Origin: Peribacillus simplex
GTDB lineage: Bacteria; Bacillota; Bacilli; Bacillales; DSM-1321
Assembly (NCBI RefSeq): GCF_030123325.1
Contig: NZ_CP126106.1
Location: 3,004,001 to 3,068,000, forward strand
Reading direction: 5' to 3'
DNA: 64,000 nt
Part shown: positions 9,041-17,449 of the stretch, one piece after another
Layout: every line of letters begins with the position of its first letter
How positions within the stretch are numbered: the first letter of the stretch is position 1
Made by a program: the position numbers and the translations under genes
The notes under the pieces: model-generated
Seen by the model: the letters and a program-made list of their open reading frames with translations, nothing else
Databases searched by the model: none
What the model was told of the DNA's origin: nothing

Positions 9041-9074
9041 AAAATAGTGATCAAAATACTTTGATCACTATTTT
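9041..9074 (+). terminator. Rho-independent terminator after the oxidoreductase gene
   Basis: AAAATAGTGATCAAA and TTTGATCACTATTTT form a near-perfect 15-bp stem with T-rich flank. Confidence 0.8.
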
Positions 9075-9227
9075 GGCATATTTTAAATCTTTTACTGTTA
9101 ACACTGTTCATCTACATTAGTTTTAGGTAAACAGCTTATTAAAAATACTCAACCTTAGATGATAAAGAATTTATCCTTTTTCCCATTATCCTGCCAGGTT
9201 ATTTCCAAATGAAACTAAAATAAAAGA

Positions 9228-9256
9228 GGGCATTAATCATTTTTAGATCAATGCCC
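9228..9256 (-). terminator. Terminator of the nitroreductase gene
   Basis: GGGCATTGATC/ATTAATGCCC-type stem (imperfect), followed on the minus strand by TCTTTTATTTT. Confidence 0.75.
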
Positions 9257-9316
9257 CGATGTTTTAGTGTAGTCTTCAAAAGTACATTATTTTTGTGGGA
9301 AACATTTTAATAACAG

Positions 9317-10057
9317 CTATTTTTTTGCAAATCCTTGTTTGTTTAAATACTTGAGCATGAATGGCTGTTTGCTTCTTTCAAGATGATCCTCAATATGATC
9401 TTTCCAACCCTTTACTTTCTTAACGGTGAATGGCGCTCTAACAGTACGATTTCGGTAATATTCACGCATCTGTTGGTCATAATCTGCTAATTTTTGTTCA
9501 TCTAGAGATTGGTACTGATTATTAAACATTACCATCGATTGAGGTAAACGTGGTTTTAGTCCAGGTTTCTCTTCAGCAGGATGGCCTATGCATAGCCCTA
9601 CTAAAGGAACCACATACTCTGGTAAGCTTAATAACTCAGTTAATTCATTAATATTACTTCTTACTCCACCGATATATACACCACCGAGTCCCATTGATTC
9701 AGCTGCAGTTAAAGCATTTTGTGCCATTAGCCCAGCATCGAAAGAACCTATTAAAAGGTATTCAATATAATCAAGGTCCACCTTTGGAGCTATCTGATGA
9801 TTTCGGTTAAAATCAGCACAGAAAATCCAAAACTCTGCTGCTTCTTCAATATATGGCTGATTTACAGATAGTTGCATCACCTTTTTTCGAAGAACTGGAT
9901 CAGTAATTCTAATGATAGAAACTACCTGTAATAGACTAAAAGATGAAGTTTGATTAGCTGCCTTAAAAATGGCATCCCTTTGTTCCACAGTCAATGGTTG
10001 ATTTGTATAAGAGCGAATGGATGTATGATTATTAAGCAAATTAATGGTATTATTCAT
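9317..10057 (-). CDS. NfsA/NfrA1-type NADPH-dependent nitroreductase (flavin reductase)
   Basis: 246 residues, the usual length for the NfsA-FRase group, with the features HTSIRSYTNQPL, AANQTSSFSLLQVVSIIRI, the FMN/substrate stretch AESMGLGGVYIGGVRSN and VGLCIGHPAEEKPGLKPRLP. The family are FMN-containing homodimers that reduce nitro compounds, quinones or free flavin with NAD(P)H in the cytoplasm. ATG at 10057 follows AGAGG. It has its own upstream region with a 20-bp palindrome and is followed by a terminator, but sits next to three other flavin enzymes. The natural substrate is uncertain. Confidence 0.9.
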   Translation of the reverse strand: MNNTINLLNNHTSIRSYTNQPLTVEQRDAIFKAANQTSSFSLLQVVSIIRITDPVLRKKVMQLSVNQPYIEEAAEFWIFCADFNRNHQIAPKVDLDYIEYLLIGSFDAGLMAQNALTAAESMGLGGVYIGGVRSNINELTELLSLPEYVVPLVGLCIGHPAEEKPGLKPRLPQSMVMFNNQYQSLDEQKLADYDQQMREYYRNRTVRAPFTVKKVKGWKDHIEDHLERSKQPFMLKYLNKQGFAKK

Positions 10058-10135
10058 TTATATCCTCTTCTCTTTTGATTATTTTAATTGTCAGAATGCA
10101 CACGCCAAATCCACTTAATTACTATCTACAACAGA

Positions 10136-10155
10136 GTTTACCCAGATGGGTAAAC
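10136..10155. promoter_or_regulatory. Perfect 20-bp palindrome, candidate operator upstream of the nitroreductase
   Basis: GTTTACCCAGATGGGTAAAC is an almost perfect dyad (9-bp arms, 2-base centre). A degenerate copy (GTAAACTTACCTAGATGG) follows at 10170-10187. It lies 80 bases upstream of the nitroreductase start. The binding protein is unknown. Confidence 0.5.
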
Positions 10156-10214
10156 CCGTCATAAAACCAAGTAAACTTACCTAGATGGAATTTCCTTGAG
10201 ATTAAAGCTGATAT

Positions 10215-11183
10215 TTACCCAATTGAACGAACAATTTCTTCAACCACTTCTTGGCATGTTAGAATTTCTTTAATACCTCCAGCTGATTCAGATACACTTA
10301 CAGTCCCATTAACAAGGTCTCCGTCTAGCATCCCTACTTTGAACCCTTCTCCATAATATTTATATGCTTCTTGAGGTTTACCTTGGTTGATTAATTCTAG
10401 TGCCTTTTTACCTGCTTCTGTCGGTATCGTTCTCAAATGTCCCATACCTGATTTAAATTCAATAAATTCCTCGCTCTTTACATTAATAATAGCGTTTTTT
10501 GTTTCTATACTTGCCGGATTTTCTTCAGTCGCAATAAATCTAGTACCCATATATACACCTTCTGCTCCCATAGAAAATGCAGCTTTCGCTCCCCGCCCAT
10601 CTATAATCCCTCCAGCAGCAATTACAGGGATTTTTACAAGTGATGTTATTTGTGGTACAAGGGAAAGAGCACTAATTTTATAATCACTCATATGACCACC
10701 AGCTTCATAACCCGTAACAATAAGTGCATCTACACCTGTTTTTTCAGCTTCTACAAGCTTTTCTACGGTAGGACTTAAATCTCTGTAAATTACATTGATG
10801 TTATGTTCTTTAAGTCGTTTCAATTCACGATCAACGACCCCATGTCCAATTGCTATAACATTCTTTACATTCTCTTTAACCAATACTTCAAAAACAGCAC
10901 TAGTAAATGGATCTTCTGAAGCCCCTCCCATTGGAAAAATGTAATTTACTGCAAATGGTTTGTTAGTTAATTCTCTCACTTTGCGAATTTCTTTTGTTAA
11001 TCGGTCTGCCATATCTTCTGCGCTTGTCGCTTTATCTTTTTGACCTGCATTTGGCCCCAATACACCCATTCCACCTGCATTTGATACTGCAGCAACAAAC
11101 TCTGCTGATGTGACCCATGTCATTGCAGCTGAAATAACGGGATATTTTATACCTAATAGATTTGTAATTCGGTTACTTTTCAT
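10215..11183 (-). CDS. Nitronate monooxygenase (2-nitropropane dioxygenase family)
   Basis: 322 residues of the FMN-binding TIM-barrel NMO/NPD family: GIKYPVISAAMTWVTSAEFV at the N-terminus, NAGGMGVLG, the phosphate-binding VIAAGGIIDGRGAKAAFSMGAEGVYMGTRF, and ALIVTGYEAGGH. Enzymes of this family oxidise alkyl nitronates with O2, and some relatives are FabK enoyl reductases. The gene is the last of a tight three-gene run (39 and 28 bases between genes) with two luciferase-like monooxygenases. That context favours detoxification or catabolism of nitro compounds or similar organics rather than fatty-acid synthesis. ATG at 11183 follows AAGGAG. Confidence 0.88.
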   Translation of the reverse strand: MKSNRITNLLGIKYPVISAAMTWVTSAEFVAAVSNAGGMGVLGPNAGQKDKATSAEDMADRLTKEIRKVRELTNKPFAVNYIFPMGGASEDPFTSAVFEVLVKENVKNVIAIGHGVVDRELKRLKEHNINVIYRDLSPTVEKLVEAEKTGVDALIVTGYEAGGHMSDYKISALSLVPQITSLVKIPVIAAGGIIDGRGAKAAFSMGAEGVYMGTRFIATEENPASIETKNAIINVKSEEFIEFKSGMGHLRTIPTEAGKKALELINQGKPQEAYKYYGEGFKVGMLDGDLVNGTVSVSESAGGIKEILTCQEVVEEIVRSIG

Positions 11184-11222
11184 GTTTTTAACTTCTCCTT
11201 CTGTTGACTGGTTTAATTCTTG

Positions 11223-12350
11223 TTATTCTTTATACATATTCTCGGGGTAAGGTAGCTCTAAATTTCCTCGAAGTGTGTTAGCCTCATATTCCTTTTTGAA
11301 TATGCCTTTTTCTTGTAATATTGGGACAACTAACTTAATAAAGTCCTCAAATCCCGCTGGATAATCTTGTCTAATAAGTAAGATATCCATTACCCCTTCT
11401 CTATACCAATGTTCTATTTTCTCTGCCACATTCTCCGCTGATCCCATCAATTGAGGCCTTGGCATTCTATGACCAATGGGCATTAATGACTCAATTTCTC
11501 TCAATTTTTCTAGTGCGTCTTTTTCTGTTTTACCCACAATTGGGCTATGAGAAGGCATTATCAGTAGGTCGTTTGGTGATCGTCCTTGATTTTCCACTCT
11601 TCTTTTTAGTTCAGCAGTAAATCCCTTTAGATAATCAAAATTATCTCCAGGCGCCATGATGACTTCAGCATGCTTAGCAGCTATATCCATAAAAGCCGAG
11701 GAAGTGCCAGCTTGAAAGACAACTGGTCTTCCTTGTCTTGAACGACTAATATTTAAAGGTCCATCTACTGAAAAGTAATTGCCTGTATAATTTAATGAAT
11801 GCATCTTACTTGGGTCATAAAATGCTCCACTTTTTTTATCACGTATAAATGCATCATCTTCATACGAATCCCAAAGACCTTCAACAATTTCTAGAAATTC
11901 TTCTTTCAGTGGATAAAGGTCTGATTTTCTTAAATGAGTACGGCTATAATTTGCTAAACCTCCTGGATTAGAAGTGATAGCATTCCATCCGGCTCGACCA
12001 TTACTAATCTTATCCAGCGAAGCTATCTGTCTGGCAACTGTAAATGGATCAGCGTATGAAGTAGCTATTGTAGCAGTTAATCCTATAGAATGAGTTACCA
12101 TACTCAATGCAGACAAAATAGATATTCCTTCAAACATGCTAAGATAATGTGGTATCATGCCCGGTCCAATATGACTGACGTCAGCTAAAAAAATTGCATC
12201 AAACTTCGCACTTTCAAGTTGGATGGCTTTTTCAACATAGAAATCAATATTTTCGCTGGCGTTTACTGGTATATCAGGATGTCGCCATCCAAAATAGTTC
12301 CAACCAACTCCGTCGATGATACCTCCAAGTTTAAGTTTTCTTTCAATCAC
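11223..12350 (-). CDS. NtaA/SoxA/DszA-type flavin-dependent monooxygenase, internally shortened
   Basis: 375 residues; GTG start at 12350 behind AGGAG. Motifs of the NtaA/SnaA/DszA group of luciferase-like monooxygenases are present: WNYFGWRHPDIP, FDAIFLADVSH, GRAGWNAITSNP, RPVVFQAGTSSAF. These enzymes use FMNH2 supplied by a partner reductase to oxidise organic substrates. Family members are typically about 430-450 residues. Here a segment of about 60-65 residues expected after LREIESL is absent, and the protein jumps to the GSAENVAEKIEHWY region. The shortening is in frame and may change the active-site lid. Confidence 0.85.
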   Translation of the reverse strand: MIERKLKLGGIIDGVGWNYFGWRHPDIPVNASENIDFYVEKAIQLESAKFDAIFLADVSHIGPGMIPHYLSMFEGISILSALSMVTHSIGLTATIATSYADPFTVARQIASLDKISNGRAGWNAITSNPGGLANYSRTHLRKSDLYPLKEEFLEIVEGLWDSYEDDAFIRDKKSGAFYDPSKMHSLNYTGNYFSVDGPLNISRSRQGRPVVFQAGTSSAFMDIAAKHAEVIMAPGDNFDYLKGFTAELKRRVENQGRSPNDLLIMPSHSPIVGKTEKDALEKLREIESLMPIGHRMPRPQLMGSAENVAEKIEHWYREGVMDILLIRQDYPAGFEDFIKLVVPILQEKGIFKKEYEANTLRGNLELPYPENMYKE

Positions 12351-12378
12351 TATTGAATTCTCCTTCTTACATACCGAT

Positions 12379-13416
12379 TTAATTATTTTTTTGTATTAAC
12401 CCTAGTTCCTTTGCCAATAATTCATGTCCTCTTTTTCGACTTTCTTGATCAGGATAAAAATCAGCAATAATAATTTCATTAACTAAACATGCCTTCGCAG
12501 TCTTAGTAAGTTGGTCAGCGACGTTTGCTGCACTGCCAATAATAAAGCGTTCTTTATTTCTTTCCTTAGCTCTTTCTTCTTCTAGAGAATATTTGTGATT
12601 TTTGGCTTCTTCTAGTGTAGGAAATGTTAGGTTTTTTGAACCTGTACTCATCCGTGCCCAAAGTAACTCTACCGGTCCTGCAATATACTTAGCCTCTTCT
12701 TCAGTTTCGGCTGTGATAACAATAGTCGCCAACATACTTTTCGGTTCTCTTAAATAAGACGAAGGTTTAAAGTTAGAATTGTAAGTTCTTAACATTGGAA
12801 CAGCTAATTGTGGTGCGAGATGTGCAGCAAATACAAATCCTAAGCCTTTTTCGAGTGCAAACTGTAATCCACCCTCGCTAGAACCCAACATATACATATC
12901 AGGTACCATCGATTTGTCTCCAGGAGGATTTATGTTACTAAAAGGATGAGTAATTTTGAAGTTACGGTCAAAAAAGGAAAGCAAGTGGTCTAATTGCTCG
13001 GGAAAATCATTTACTCCTAATAATTCTTTGGACCTCAGCAAAGCCCACATAGTCCAGCCATCAGTTCCAGACGCCCTACCTATACCAAGATCAACCCGAC
13101 CTGGATATAATCCTTCTAAAAGAGTGAAGTTCTCCACCACTTTCAAAGGACTGTGATTAGGTAACATAACCCCACCAGAACCTACACGAATGTTTTTGGT
13201 ATGAGCAGCTGCATGCATACTTAACATATCAGGTGAGGTACTCATCAAAGTAGTTGTATTGTGATGCTCAGTGAACCAATACCTGTTGTATCCTAAACGG
13301 TCTGCTAATTGAACCATTTCTGTTGTATTTTGAAGACTTTTTCTAGCATTACTTTCTTTATAAATATGAACGAAGTCTAAAATCGACAATTTTAGTCCTG
13401 AATTTCCTATATCCAC
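12379..13416 (-). CDS. Luciferase-like (LLM class) flavin-dependent oxidoreductase
   Basis: 345 residues, GTG start behind AGGAGG. Motifs of the bacterial-luciferase-like YceB-type group are visible: LKLSILDF, LADRLGYNRYWFTEHHN, IRVGSGGVMLPNHSPLKVVE, GRVDLGIGRASGTD. These enzymes are TIM barrels that use reduced flavin and O2, but the substrate cannot be inferred. It is the promoter-proximal gene of the three-gene run that ends with the nitronate monooxygenase. A dyad operator candidate lies just upstream, between it and the divergent HxlR regulator gene. Confidence 0.88.
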   Translation of the reverse strand: MDIGNSGLKLSILDFVHIYKESNARKSLQNTTEMVQLADRLGYNRYWFTEHHNTTTLMSTSPDMLSMHAAAHTKNIRVGSGGVMLPNHSPLKVVENFTLLEGLYPGRVDLGIGRASGTDGWTMWALLRSKELLGVNDFPEQLDHLLSFFDRNFKITHPFSNINPPGDKSMVPDMYMLGSSEGGLQFALEKGLGFVFAAHLAPQLAVPMLRTYNSNFKPSSYLREPKSMLATIVITAETEEEAKYIAGPVELLWARMSTGSKNLTFPTLEEAKNHKYSLEEERAKERNKERFIIGSAANVADQLTKTAKACLVNEIIIADFYPDQESRKRGHELLAKELGLIQKNN

Positions 13417-13441
13417 TAATCAAAACCTCCTATCTATGGTA

Positions 13442-13463
13442 TAGTTAGTTAGCCTACTAACTA
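13442..13463. promoter_or_regulatory. Candidate operator between monooxygenase operon and hxlR-type gene
   Basis: TAGTTAGT-TAGCCT-ACTAACTA is an inverted repeat in the divergent intergenic region. A similar site (TAGTTAGGTCACTAATTATT, 14050-14069) precedes the MarR gene. Confidence 0.55.
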
Positions 13464-13636
13464 TTAAACCAAAAAATAATGTTAATCTTATCGTCTTTCA
13501 GATAAGAATAATTAACTAGTAATTATTTGCTTTGGTTTATATAGACAATCATAAAGTCATTATGATTAGTTGAAAAGAGGGCAATCTAAATGGATATAGT
13601 ACATATTTTTGTACTTATAGACAGGAGTGAAATAAA

Positions 13637-14005
13637 TTGAAGGTTTGTAAAGATGGATTTCAAAGAAAGTTTATAGACGAAAAAGAAGATATGTACGCAA
13701 TAGCATTTACTCAAAATGTTTTATCTGGACGTTGGAAGTATTTTATTCTTTGGTACTTAAAGGGAACTAAACGTCGTTATTCCGACATCAAAAATTTTCT
13801 ATGGGACCTATCACAAGGTTCCCTCACTAAGCAACTAAGAGAATTAGAGAACGATGGTGTCATTAAACGTGAAGTGTTTCCTGTAGTTCCTCCTAAAGTA
13901 GAGTATTCACTCACAGAAAAAGGAATGAAGTTAATCCCTGTTCTAGATATGATGGAGGCTTTTGGTAAAGAGTATGGTGAAAAGGCAAAAAGTACAAACG
14001 ATTAG
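13637..14005 (+). CDS. HxlR-family transcriptional regulator
   Basis: 122 residues with the winged-helix signature of the HxlR/YodB/HypR family: VLSGRWKYFILWYL, RRYSDIKNFL, LTKQLRELENDGVIKREVFP, VEYSLTEKG. The start is TTG at 13637 behind AGGAG. A single N-terminal Cys (MKVC, position 4) occupies roughly the place of the redox-sensing Cys of YodB, so sensing of quinones, diamide-type oxidants or other electrophiles is plausible. It is divergent from the flavin-monooxygenase run, with an inverted repeat between them, which makes it the likely local regulator. The ligand is inferred. Confidence 0.9.
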   Translation: MKVCKDGFQRKFIDEKEDMYAIAFTQNVLSGRWKYFILWYLKGTKRRYSDIKNFLWDLSQGSLTKQLRELENDGVIKREVFPVVPPKVEYSLTEKGMKLIPVLDMMEAFGKEYGEKAKSTND

Positions 14006-14049
14006 TTTGGCTTTGACCTATAAATTGACTTAAAATACACTCCAAGTTA

Positions 14050-14069
14050 TAGTTAGGTCACTAATTATT
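14050..14069. promoter_or_regulatory. Candidate operator upstream of the MarR gene
   Basis: TAGTTAGGTCACTAATTATT resembles the dyad at 13442-13463 (shared TAGTTAG and CTAAnTATT halves with different spacing), so one regulator may act on both. Confidence 0.45.
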
Positions 14070-14088
14070 TTAGACGGGGAGTTTTTAT

Positions 14089-14505
14089 ATGTTAAATGAT
14101 GAAATAAGAGAGCTATTAGACAAAATTTCGTCACAGACACGAAGAAATTACAATCATTTACTACATGATCTTAACTTGCATGTTGGACAAGATAACCTTT
14201 TATGTAAACTTTGGAGAGAAGATGGCTTAACTCAAGTTGAACTTTGTAACAAATTAAATTGCGAGGCTCCCACAGTTACTAATATGGTTAAAGCTCTTGA
14301 GAAGAAAGGTCTAATTATTCGACGAAAAGATTACAACGACAAAAGAATTACTAGGATATTCCTTACCGACGTTGGAAAAGACCTTGAAGCCCCTGTTAAT
14401 GAAAAGTGGAGAAAACAACAAGATAGGTTATTAACAGATATTACTTTGGATGAGAGGATGCTTTTAAGAAGGTTGCTAAAACAAATGGAGGCAAATCTTT
14501 TCTAG
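14089..14505 (+). CDS. MarR-family transcriptional regulator
   Basis: 138 residues with the MarR winged helix: GLTQVELCNKLNCEAPTVTN, MVKALEKKGLIIRRKDYNDKR and ITRIFLTDVGKDL, flanked by dimerisation helices. ATG at 14089 follows GGGGAG. It lies 83 bases after the HxlR gene on the same strand and is closed by a terminator. Two Cys residues (CKLW, ELCNKLNCE) could be redox-active as in OhrR/MhqR relatives, but that is speculation. It likely co-regulates the neighbouring flavin enzymes. Confidence 0.9.
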   Translation: MLNDEIRELLDKISSQTRRNYNHLLHDLNLHVGQDNLLCKLWREDGLTQVELCNKLNCEAPTVTNMVKALEKKGLIIRRKDYNDKRITRIFLTDVGKDLEAPVNEKWRKQQDRLLTDITLDERMLLRRLLKQMEANLF

Positions 14506-14558
14506 TAAAAGTTGCTACTTCTGATACCCTCCTACTTACTCACTAATCCTCCTCAGTG

Positions 14559-14594
14559 AAAAAAAGCAATGCCTGCCAAGGTATTGCTTTTTTA
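14559..14594 (+). terminator. Terminator after the MarR gene
   Basis: AAAAAAGCAAT / ATTGCTTTTTT stem with loop GCCTGCCAAGGT, followed by T's. It may work in both directions. Confidence 0.8.
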
Positions 14595-14746
14595 AACCTT
14601 TCCAGCATAAACATAGACATATTAGCTAATGTTTAAATCAAAGAAAAATATTAATATTATTCTTTGTTCTTCTTCAACTATCCTGCCCCGATCGTATTAT
14701 AAGGTCAGCCAGTTATTTCTGGTTGAACATTTTTTATATCGATATA

Positions 14747-14935
14747 TGATAACGGTAGCCGGGGTAGAACGTACCTGCCCGTGGGGCTTAAGATCCCGTC
14801 AACTAAACAGTTCGCCCCCTACTTGCTTAAACATGATTTGGCTGGTTGGGACCAAGATCTCGTATAACAAGCGAAGCTATGATACTGCAAGAAGGATTAG
14901 GGGTTACCGGCAATATTATGTTTTTGGAGGAGATA
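14747..14935 (+). ncRNA. Candidate bridge RNA of IS110 copy 2
   Basis: The non-coding leader is GC-richer than its surroundings. The part at 14792-14894 has a diverged second copy at 24977-25068 on the opposite strand, sharing GGCTGGTTGGGA and CGTATAACAAGC. Conservation of a non-coding leader in a relic without its transposase fits a functional RNA such as an IS110 bridge RNA. RNA status is inferred. Confidence 0.5.
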
Positions 14936-14938
14936 AAA

Positions 14939-16166
14939 ATGAATCCAGTAGTTGGTCTGGATGTAGCTAAAGGTGAAAGTCAGGTTCAAGCATTCTTGGA
15001 TAAGAAGAAGCCTTATAAAAGAAGTTTTAAAGTAGCACATACCGTTGAAGGGCTAGAGAGCTTACACCGATACCTTAGAGAGATAGAAAACTTAACAGGA
15101 ATTCGACCTCCGGTCGTTTTAGAGTCTACTGGGCATTATCATACTCCAGTTGTTCAGTATTTCGAGGATAGAGGTTATTTACTAATTATCATTAACCCAC
15201 TTGTCTCCTATCGAGCAAAGAGCTCATCTCTACGAAAAGTAAAGACAGATGTGATTGATGCTTACCATCTCTGCGAGCTGTATTATAAAGAAGATCTGGA
15301 ACCAAATAAAAAACGAGGAATTCAACTCTTAAACCTTCGTAACCTTACAAGACAACACGAAAATGTAACGGGTATATATGTACAAACGAAACTCCAATTT
15401 CAAGCAGTACTTGATCAGGTTTTCCCTGAGTATCATGGGGTTTTTGGGGATTTATATTCAGTTGTCTCTTTACTAACCTTATTAGAATATCCTACATCTG
15501 GAGATGTTTTGGTAGTCGATGAAGAAGCTTTAGGTAATAAAATCGATGAATTTTGTACAAGTCGTTCAAGAAAGTGGGCAAATACAAAGGCAAAGAAACT
15601 TATAGCTGCAGCAGCTAAAAATCCCTTTCAGACAACACTGTATCAAAGTCATATAATGAGCTTAGAAATGTATATCAAAATGCTTATAGAATACCAAAAG
15701 CACCTATCAAAGTTGGAAGAAGAGATAGGTGCTTTGGCTAAAGAAATTGAAGAATATAAGATAATCCAATCAATCCCTGGTATCGGTGAAAAAATCGCGG
15801 CAACGATTATTTCTGAAATTGATCGGTTTAATCACCCTAAAAAACTCGTAGCATTTGCAGGAATTGATCCTAGTATCTTTGAATCTGGTAGATTCAAGGG
15901 ATCCGTAAACAAAATAACCAAAAGAGGTTCGAGTTAGATTACGGCATGCCTTATATATGGCTGTTCGATGTGCCATTCGTGATTGTCGCAAAAAGAAAAC
16001 GACTGATGAAGTTATCCCTCGTAACAAGAGATTACGTGAGTTCTATGATAAGAAACGGAAAGAAGGAAAGCCCTATAAAGTAGCTGTTATAGCATGTGCT
16101 AATAAGCTTCTACAATGGATATATGCACTATTACAAAACAACTCGACTTTCCAAGACCTGGCCTAG
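14939..16166 (+). pseudogene. IS110-family transposase, frameshifted near the C-terminus
   Basis: ATG at 14939 follows GGAGGAG. The DEDD residues are Asp8 (GLDVAKGE), Glu62 (LESTGHYH), Asp104 and Asp107 (KTDVIDAYHL). The Tnp_20 domain with IQSIPGIGEKIAATIISEI and the serine motif FAGIDPSIFESGRFKG is present. The reading frame ends at 15937 after TKRGSS. The remaining 75 residues (RLRHALYMAVRCAIRD onwards) continue in another frame, and removing one T near 15933 restores a protein of about 408 residues. It is only distantly related to the other two IS110 transposases here. Confidence 0.85.
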
Positions 16167-16308
16167 TTTAAAAGTATAACTAAATATCACAAAACTTTCC
16201 AAAGGCAGTTCGTTGGAAGGTAATTTAGCATGCATATTTTTAGTATAGCATGAAATATTTTTAGTTTTTATTGATAAATGTTGACAAACTATTAGCTGGT
16301 TTAGTTCC

Positions 16309-16327
16309 ATAAGAAAAGGAGCTGCTG
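16309..16327. repeat. Intergenic repeat motif CATAAGAAAAGGAGCTGCTGA
   Basis: This short motif recurs at 25649 in front of the decayed secreted-protein gene, where it is part of a full AGGAGCTGCTGAACAGCTCCT hairpin. It belongs to the same set of scattered intergenic repeats as the CGCACCCG palindromes. Confidence 0.55.
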
Positions 16328-16375
16328 ATCACATAGGACTTCTCAGTATCGTAACCTATTGGTAGAACAATTTAA

Positions 16376-16412
16376 AAAAAGAAAAGCCAGACTCTAATAA
16401 AAGAACTGGCAA
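16376..16412 (-). terminator. Terminator of the NlpC/P60 gene
   Basis: GCCAG/CTGGC stem followed on the minus strand by TTTTCTTTTTTT. Confidence 0.75.
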
Positions 16413-16421
16413 CTTTCTCTA

Positions 16422-17105
16422 TTACATTCTTTTTGCTCCTAAGTATCTTTTCTTCCAATAACTATTATCCATAGAGGTAATGCTTACACCATTTGATGAT
16501 GAGCTGTGTATGAATTGATTACCCCCGATATAAATACCAGCATGTGAGGCACCAGTTTTATAGGTTTCGTAAAAGACCAAATCTCCAGCTTGTAGTTTGG
16601 AAACCTTTGTCCCCTTTTTATAAATTTCAGATACCGTTCTTGGTAAAGTGACATCTGCACCTTTTTCGAAAACGTATTTTAGGAATCCGCTACAATCAAA
16701 ACCTTTTGGTGTAGTCCCCCCCCATACATACCGTACCCTCAAATGCTTTTTTGCTTCTTTCACTATCGCAGAAGATTTATTGCTTGCTTTATTCACATTA
16801 GCTCCGTTGGATGTCTGCTTTTTTACACCCAATGCTTTATATGTATTCGGACCTACAATACCATCAGCTTTTAAGCCTTTATTCTTTTGGAACTTTACAA
16901 CTGCACTTTTAGTAACCGTCCCAAAATATGTAGTTGTATTTTTACTCTTGAAATATTCTTTTTTCTTTAATACCTCTTGTAATTGTTTTACTTCGGTATG
17001 GGTCATTCCACTTTTTAACGTACGATCGCCCAATGCAGCATTACTAACCAACGGATTTGATAGTAACAATCCTGACACTACAAAAGATGCTATAATTTTT
17101 TTCAT
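16422..17105 (-). CDS. Secreted NlpC/P60 peptidoglycan endopeptidase with PG-binding domain
   Basis: 227 residues. The signal peptide MKKIIASFVVSGLLLSNPLVSNAA precedes a peptidoglycan-binding_1 domain at about residues 27-92 (LKSGMTHTEVKQLQEVLKKK, GLKADGIVGPNTYKAL). A linker leads to a C-terminal NlpC/P60 domain at about 110-227. The catalytic Cys is in FDCSGFLKYVF, the His in SHAGIYIGGNQF, and a third polar residue in FIHSS. The enzyme should hydrolyse the gamma-D-Glu to diamino acid bond in cell-wall peptides outside the cell. A single gene with its own terminator. Its biological timing (growth or sporulation) is not readable. Confidence 0.92.
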   Translation of the reverse strand: MKKIIASFVVSGLLLSNPLVSNAALGDRTLKSGMTHTEVKQLQEVLKKKEYFKSKNTTTYFGTVTKSAVVKFQKNKGLKADGIVGPNTYKALGVKKQTSNGANVNKASNKSSAIVKEAKKHLRVRYVWGGTTPKGFDCSGFLKYVFEKGADVTLPRTVSEIYKKGTKVSKLQAGDLVFYETYKTGASHAGIYIGGNQFIHSSSSNGVSITSMDNSYWKKRYLGAKRM

Positions 17106-17449
17106 TTTCTCCCCCGATAAAATCCTTTTTATTTGATTTTATCAGCTTTAAGTGACAAACATATTTACCTAATTTTACATTATGATTACAAATTCATGCA
17201 TAAAGTGTGCAAAAAATACAAAATATCTAAAATAACCCTAATATTCTTTTTTTCTTATTTTGAATTTGATTATTGATTATTCTTTTAAAAGGCCGCCAAA
17301 TGGCAGCCTTATTATGTCGCAAACGCACCCGTTAGTCATAATGAACGAAAACGGCTCCCATCGCTTAACGTAGATTGCACTTGGTCATAATGTTACTACC
17401 AAAAATAAAAAAACAAGTGTAGAGCTACACACGAAAAGGAGCCGATATT
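17106..17449. other. Intergenic with composite repeat
   Basis: It contains the composite repeat at 17287-17337 and then the left end of the third IS110 element, where CGGCTCC near 17350 is the inverted repeat of GGAGCCG just before the transposase start. No gene is seen. Confidence 0.5.
17287..17337. repeat. Composite intergenic repeat, second copy
   Basis: AAGGCCGCCAAATGGCAGCC (from 17289) is followed by AAACGCACCCGTTAGTC (17321-17337). It has the same organisation as 5778-5830. Confidence 0.7.

Larger units (their letters stand above)
14700..16200 (+). mobile_element. IS110-family insertion sequence, copy 2
   Basis: It comprises a structured 5' leader (about 14740-14935) and a frameshifted DEDD transposase gene (14939-16166). 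The ends are approximate because the family lacks clear inverted repeats. Confidence 0.7.
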
